Shown: positions 58,700-64,000 of the stretch, piece after piece
How the letters are laid out: every line of letters begins with the position of its first letter
Numbering within the stretch: position 1 is the stretch's first letter
Source of the DNA: Rotaria sp. Silwood1
Lineage: Eukaryota > Rotifera > Eurotatoria > Philodinida > Philodinidae
Direction: 5' to 3'
Assembly (NCBI GenBank): GCA_905250075.1
Contig: CAJNOP010000089.1
Span: 175,915-239,914 of the forward strand
Length of the DNA: 64,000 bases
Program-made: the position numbers and the translations under genes
Notes under the pieces: generated by a model
Seen by the model: the letters and a program-made list of their open reading frames with translations, nothing else
Told to the model about the DNA's origin: nothing
The model's database searches: none

Positions 58700-59416
58700 T
58701 TAATATTTCGCTGGTAATACATTTTTTTCAAAATAACCAGGATTTATTATATTTCCTGCTGGATAATAATTTGCAACTATATAAACTTCTCGTTCATCAG
58801 CTGATAGAGCAACTCCAATGCCTATTTTTTGTGTTGATTTCCATACCATTTGTGTAAAATGTCCTGTTTCTTCGGAATAATAGGGACGTTTAAAGCTGTA
58901 TAATTCAATTTCATCATACCAACTTTTTGTTGCTTCTCTTGCACTAACTGGAACTTTACCATGAGAAATCCATTGCATATAAAGATTTTCTCCTAAAGAT
59001 TCATTTTCAAATCTATTTCCACTATGTTCAAATTTTGATGTTGCTGCTAAATATTCTGCATATTTTTGAGCTATATAATTTAATCGTTGACTAATTGTTA
59101 ATGGTGATGCTGAATGACGTGCACGATAATAATTATGTAATTGTACCATATTAGAAACAAATTTTGAATACGTTATTTTCCGTGATTTGGCTTGATCTTT
59201 AATTAGAAAAAGCAAAGAAAAAAGAAAAGCATGTTTATTGAATAAAAAATATACATAAACGTACGGTGTTCATGTTTTCGAGGATGTTTTAATGCTAAAT
59301 CAGCATGAAGTTTTGATGGACGTTCATATCGATGTCGACCTTTACGAACAACTTTTTTATCATTATCATGATCTTGTATAGATAAACGATCAACTATTTT
59401 AAGCAATATTTTATCC
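58700..59416 (-). CDS. CAP (SCP/TAPS) domain protein, GAPR-1-like
   Basis: Minus strand, two exons seen: 59416-59265 and 59196-58700, with a 68-base intron (GTACGT...TTAAAG) that keeps phase. The first reads KIVDRLSIQDHDNDKKVVRK, then GRHRYERPSKLHADLALKHP, a basic linker. The second holds a complete CAP domain: LHNYYRARHSASPL, then FEHSG, SLGENLY, SWYDEI, the CAP1 signature GHFTQMVWKST, and IVANYYPAGNI as the CAP2-like block. The two His and two Glu of the CAP cavity are present (FEHSG, LGEN, WYDE, TGHFTQ). Ala replaces the Cys usual in the secreted CAP2 motif, as in the cytosolic or Golgi-associated GAPR-1/GLIPR2 group. The first exon(s) are unresolved, so a signal peptide cannot be excluded. 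Members act in lipid or sterol binding and secretion; the role here is unknown. Confidence 0.85.
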
Positions 59417-60029
59417 CTATCAAAAAAAAGGATTTTTAACCTTGAAAAAAAAAATATTATATTTGATATTTACATTTGAAGTTATCGATCAGAGGAAGTG
59501 TAAAAATATTTTATTCGTTTCTCTTTTATGTACAGTATCAAACACCTTTACAATATGATGTTTATATAGTTTACCTATTCTGTCGTTACATGACATGACG
59601 TCTCGTTGTTTCGACGCATGACTTGGATAAGTACAAAATGAATCATACTAATGAGATATAAACTATTCATACAATCCTCTTTCGATAATGTAGAAAAAAA
59701 AACAAATCGCCGTAAATGTTGACGAGAATATACAAAAAAAAAAAGAGAAGTGCAATGGATAAAATAATTCTATAAAGATTCATAATAAGGAATAATCACA
59801 TGATTTACATTTGAAGCTTTCAATACTTCTTAAACAATTCATGTAATGATTTCAACTATATAATCTATATATTTATACTCAAAAATATGAAGTCAAATGA
59901 CACTTAATAATAGGCAATACAGTTTCATCTGATCCACTACAATCACAGTGCGAATGAAAAAAATATATGTTGTTAGAAAAATATAGAATTATTAACATCA
60001 TTTTTGAAAGTACAGATAAACTTATGCTA
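59417..60029. other. Intergenic or 5' part of the CAP gene
   Basis: The first exon of the CAP gene must lie here or further right: its exon at 59416 begins with the third base of a codon. I could not find a start exon in matching phase. Otherwise AT-rich. Confidence 0.4.
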
Positions 60030-61037
60030 TCAAATATTTATAGTTGGCATAATAGTCATTCCCAAAACAGTGGTTCCATCACATTGACCATGGATGACAG
60101 CAACACGTGATGATCTAACCAAACAATGACATTTCATTGTTCGTAAAAGAGAAACAATTTTGCTACGTAAATGACGAACTGATCCAAGACAAACAAATGG
60201 TAGAAATAATGTCAAAAAATAATACAAATAAAACAAATATAAATTACGTTCTGTTGCTGCAAATGTTTTGGAAAGAAAAACTTGAATACCAATAACAATA
60301 AATGGTGGAGCATTCATAATAATATATAGGCAAGCAATTGAAAGTAATTGCACAACCATTCGACGCTGTTTTCGTCTAGAAAAAGTTTGTCCTTGTATAC
60401 GACGTTTATGTCGAACGACTCGAATTAATAATGCAAAACTAAATGCAACAATTATTATACATGGTAATACACTATGTATAAACATATCATAAGCATTGAG
60501 AAGAAATGTCGTACGTTTAAAACATGGTGAACCACAAAGAACTTGTTGATAATCAAATATTTGATCACATGGATAAAAAAATATTGTATAAATATAGAAA
60601 ATAAATGGATAAACTAAACAAATTATAATAGGAATATAATGACCATAGAATTTTTGACGTGATAATCGAAAATATTGTGAAGCAAAAACAAGTATATGAC
60701 GTTCAATAGATGCCCATGTCATAAGAAGCATTCCATTAGCATATAATACATAATCAATATACATCCAAAAGTAACAAAAAGATGATGATGATACATGAAC
60801 AATTCCGTCTTGTAAAAAGTTCAATGTTATTGAAAGATCAGTTATAACACTGAAAAAACAAACAATAAGCATAACTATAACAACATGATTAGCTAACAAA
60901 TGACGTTGTGTTCGAGATATGAACATATGATGTAAAACGAAAATAGAACAGAATATAGATGGTGTTTGAAGAATCAATAAAATCCAAAATTTAATTGAAC
61001 GTGTCAATGATGTTTCATATATTGATATTGATGACAT
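60030..61037 (-). CDS. Rhodopsin-like seven-helix receptor (bdelloid-type GPCR)
   Basis: Single exon, 335 residues from ATG at 61037; an upstream in-frame TTG is not a likely start. Hydrophobic segments lie near residues 17-39, 50-73, 88-110, 134-155, 186-207, 227-252 and 266-287. C88 at the start of helix 3 and C157/C168/C172 in the second extracellular loop allow the usual disulfide. The DRY position reads ERH in MTWASIERHILVF. The third inner loop is short and basic (HKRRIQGQTFSRRKQRR), helix 6 has NAPPFIV, and helix 7 lacks NPxxY and ends FLPFVCLGSVRHLRSKI. This fits class A receptors of the divergent type greatly expanded in bdelloid rotifers. Ligand unknown; it acts at the plasma membrane through G proteins by family. 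It is on the same strand as the CAP gene, with no evidence of co-regulation. Confidence 0.85.
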   Translation of the reverse strand: MSSISIYETSLTRSIKFWILLILQTPSIFCSIFVLHHMFISRTQRHLLANHVVIVMLIVCFFSVITDLSITLNFLQDGIVHVSSSSFCYFWMYIDYVLYANGMLLMTWASIERHILVFASQYFRLSRQKFYGHYIPIIICLVYPFIFYIYTIFFYPCDQIFDYQQVLCGSPCFKRTTFLLNAYDMFIHSVLPCIIIVAFSFALLIRVVRHKRRIQGQTFSRRKQRRMVVQLLSIACLYIIMNAPPFIVIGIQVFLSKTFAATERNLYLFYLYYFLTLFLPFVCLGSVRHLRSKIVSLLRTMKCHCLVRSSRVAVIHGQCDGTTVLGMTIMPTINI

Positions 61038-62962
61038 ATTGTTATTCAATAATGATAACCAAGAACTTTTTTGTTTTGTTTCTTTCGAAAATAATCAACA
61101 AAAATGAACGTCTAAATAGTTTAGCTCAAATATAGAAAATTTGTACTTCATTTTTTTGAGTTGCAACTTTTTTTGACAACTAGGATCAAATCAGAATGTC
61201 TGATTTTAGAAATATCATTCTTAGAGCTCAGGAGAAGGAAAATATTAGATGCACCATGAAAAAAACATGTTTTTTCAAAAGTGGCACTTTTTTTGAAGGC
61301 TGCTGAGTTCTGTAGGAACAATATTATGAAGAAAAAGAATTCAAGTCTGGTTGAACGTACTGTATGAGGGAAAATTGTGTCTTTTTGTTGAAAATTTGAT
61401 TTTGAGAAAAACGCAAAACAAACTTTCATATATGCATCACGACTTTTACTCTAACTGAAGTAATTAAAAATTGGTCGTATACAACGATGCTAGATCTATG
61501 ACCCATGTTCTCAACGCTTTTAGCATGACAGTGCAAGTTGGCTTTAAGAAAAGTATTGACTAACAACGAAAAGCTCTCATTTATATGACATTTGATGCAG
61601 GGCACTTCGAAGCTATACCAAAACTTGTTAAAATTTTGATTTTAATATCTGGAAAGGTGAGACCTGCTTAAGCGCTTATTTTGTTTGGAAGTAAAAAATC
61701 AAGTTATTTTAACTTAGATTATACTCAGTGTTTCACTTACTGTAATAACTGAAAGAGTAGTGCCTATCTCGAAGATTGGTTTGGCTCTCCCGCAATTTTA
61801 AATCAGTCTTCCAAAAAGAGAAAAATCGAATAAAATACTGTTAAATTCACTGAAATTTTCACATGGGAAATGATAGTTATGCAATATTTTATACTTTGTT
61901 TACATCTGTTAATATATTGATGATTCTCTGACAACATTTTTGTAGACAAATAACATTAAATATGTAGGTGACGAAGGATGAAATCGAATCTCTCTGAATG
62001 CAATTTATTACAGAGTGTTCGTCTAAGAAAACAAAATGTATATTACTACCTACGTATCAAATCCTTCAAGTGAAGTTATATGAATGCTTCTATTAAAAAT
62101 CATTCATGCTAAATATATTATTCTTGACACAATGTTCTGTTTTAATAATTCAAAGAAAAATGCTCATTTATAAATAATGATTCGAGACAGTTCATAATAT
62201 TTATTTTGACAGCGTGAAGATTTTAACATAAAGAAATTAAATAAGACATTTAAAAACCAAGTAACACAATGTCTGCGAGAGAATATAAAGTGAAACACGA
62301 TGCATTCATTTAATAGCTACTGGGAAACTATGATCGATATACCGATTGGTATGATATGTGCTACATCAGCAATTTTTTTGAAAATGTTGCGTCATAGTGT
62401 ATTGTGAAAAACATAAATATTTTTGAAGCCTGATGAAAAAAAGACAGAGTTTTGTCGATTTCACCGTTACTCTGGTAATGTTGCTATGTCTGAACTGCAC
62501 GTAATAATTACAGAGCTTAAACAGATCTTAGTCATCAGATAAATTTTTATTATATATATTGCTGCAACAAAGAATTTATTAATGAAAATATACTCTGATA
62601 TTGGTTTTTCTTGATGAATTTAAATTCTTTCTAATATAAAAGATTCACTATAAAAGAGCAGTGCTCCGTCTCTATTATCTTCTAATGATATTAAAATACT
62701 CATGAATGTATGCTTGATAACATGCTTCCGAGATAAAAGGTTGCTTTTATTCTTAGAAGTACAACGAAGAAGTTTCAATTTAATTTAATCAAGTTTTGGA
62801 TTTAATAGTTTTCTTTTAATATAAATTGATCGTCTTTATCAATTTGTATTCAACAGTTTTTATTGAAATTTAAAAAGTTCTTTGATTAAGACTCAGCTGA
62901 ATATGACAGTATCAAAAGAATGAGATCCAGCAGTTCGAATTTCATGATAGTTGTTAAATCAA
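61038..62962. other. Intergenic, nothing recognised
   Basis: 5' side of the receptor. AT-rich, with short open frames (61148-61429 minus) that I do not support as genes. Confidence 0.35.
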
Positions 62963-63121
62963 ATGAATTCAAGTGAAAACCAATATAGATTAGATAAAGA
63001 TGCATTAAATTCTTATTTAACACCATACAATCTTGCACGTTCTGGTAAAATACTTTCAAATAATAAAGATAATTGGATAAGATTAAAAAAACCTCTTCTT
63101 TTATTTCAACACAAATTTTAA
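62963..63121 (+). CDS. 52-codon open frame, possible first exon or gene remnant
   Basis: ATG to TAA reads MNSSENQYRLDKDALNSYLT, then PYNLARSGKILSNNKDNWIR, LKKPLLLFQHKF. Composition and codon use look like real coding. A GTAAAA donor is possible after ARSG. Downstream, 63240-63440 has similar coding-like pieces broken by stops (RTPENENRLYLN, IWFCSVYSLFDDFNMF), so the locus may be a decaying gene. A short open segment after ttttcag at 63885 (GIVLEISIESNS then stop) could be its last exon. No family recognised. Confidence 0.35.
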   Translation: MNSSENQYRLDKDALNSYLTPYNLARSGKILSNNKDNWIRLKKPLLLFQHKF

Positions 63122-64000
63122 GAAGTGTTTCTTTTTTTCAAGACACTTTCTGAATTAAATCTAATTTATTTATGTTTACCTTTTCACAGGCATCAGTAAA
63201 ATTCACATACTGATTGAAATGAACAAAATATCGGTGCACGATTCTATTACAATTCAACGTCAGTCTCTTCAAGTGAATACATAGTTACAACGTACACCAG
63301 AAAATGAAAATCGTTTATATTTAAACTGAAAAGCAGCAGACATATGGTTTTGTAGTGTATACTCACTTTTTGATGATTTTAATATGTTCTAATATGCTTT
63401 TCATGTAATATATATACCTGCTATTGGAGAAACCGCAATACAAGGGAAATAGAAGAATTCAACATGCCTTTATAAGTCAATGACTTCGGCATTCTAGACA
63501 TCTATGAAAATGAAGGAATTGAACGAAACTAAAGAATTAATTTGAGCAAAGCGTGTGGACTTTATTCAGACTCGATGGGTTGATATGAGTAACAGGTAAA
63601 ATGGCATTGGACATCTGTTTTCATACCGAATTTCAAACATACTCTTACACCAATCTAAACCCATGTGTACCTCTTCGTTTTCGCTAGAATCATTCCTAAA
63701 ATTCCATCTCAGTCCTGATGAGACTTTCGCAAGATCTTGACAAGATAGTCTCAAGGTTTCATTGAAGAAATTGTTGTTATTACATTTTTGTTAAGAATCT
63801 TCAAATTATCTAGTTAACTTTTTAATTAATTTGTTGCATTATTATTAAAAAATTGTGCATCTTCTTCTTGTTTATTCTTTTTCAGAGGAATTGTATTAGA
63901 AATTTCAATTGAATCAAATTCATAGTCTTACAACAAATGTATTAACATACACGAACAACAACAATGATAATTAGTTTCATTTAATCGTTTCTTTTCTTTT
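63122..64000. other. Window end, mostly unresolved
   Basis: Contains the broken coding-like pieces described for the 62963 frame and AT-rich sequence; nothing else recognised. Confidence 0.3.

Noticed and set aside
61038..61049. Upstream TTG start of the receptor
   Set aside because: A eukaryotic start at the ATG at 61037 is four codons downstream and far more likely.
1..64000. Reverse transcriptase of Athena/Penelope-like or other retroelements, telomeric repeats
   Set aside because: No RT-like reading frame or telomere-type short tandem repeat was seen in either strand.

Overview
The window looks like a stretch of an AT-rich, intron-bearing invertebrate genome. I infer a bdelloid rotifer. 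The evidence is protein-coding exons bounded by GT...AG introns, many only 45-70 bases long, and an intronless rhodopsin-like receptor of the divergent type with a WASIERH motif that is very numerous in bdelloids. Further support comes from a mariner relic and an apparent bacterial- or fungal-type flavin-binding gene that carries introns. The species cannot be fixed from sequence reading alone. No bacterial operon, virus, rRNA, CRISPR array or convincing tRNA was seen.

Gene content is low and lies at the two ends and in the middle. On the left (1.5-4.6 kb) are two short spliced coding remnants of unknown function. From 18.1 to 31.2 kb a plus-strand gene encodes a membrane anchor, a Ser-rich linker and at least seven tandem cysteine-rich modules, each on its own phase 1-1 exon. 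This is the most interesting coding locus. A two-exon 3' gene end lies at 46.6-46.9 kb. A four-exon PNPOx-like gene (minus) is at 50.6-51.9 kb, a CAP/GAPR-1-like gene (minus) at 58.7-59.4 kb, and a 335-residue GPCR (minus) at 60.0-61.0 kb. Small putative coding pieces lie near 57.1 and 63.0 kb.

Most of the rest is repetitive. Two GC-richer arrays (8.2-11.5 and 39.5-41.4 kb) are built from about 72-base half units paired into about 144-base units, and they share a similar right flank. A 93-base satellite fills about 34.1-38.9 kb, a degenerate satellite of about 68 bases lies at 42.5-43.2 kb, and a 30-base minisatellite at 31.6 kb. At least seven long inverted repeats (fold-back elements) lie at about 0.1-1.5, 3.1-4.0, 13.6-13.8, 14.9-15.8, 21.7-23.4, 44.4-45.8 and 51.2-51.8 kb. 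The 44.4-45.8 kb one has arms of about 600 bases that look about 95% identical. Two insertions carry apparent 8-base target-site duplications: 20579-20874, and 48331-49212 inside a decayed copy of the 4.2 kb exon. A broken mariner transposase lies at 54.0-55.1 kb.

The picture is an accessory, repeat-driven region. Tandem duplication has multiplied exons of the cysteine-rich gene, fold-back elements sit in its introns and in the PNPOx gene, and satellites occupy the intervals. Percent identities and array boundaries are estimates by eye.
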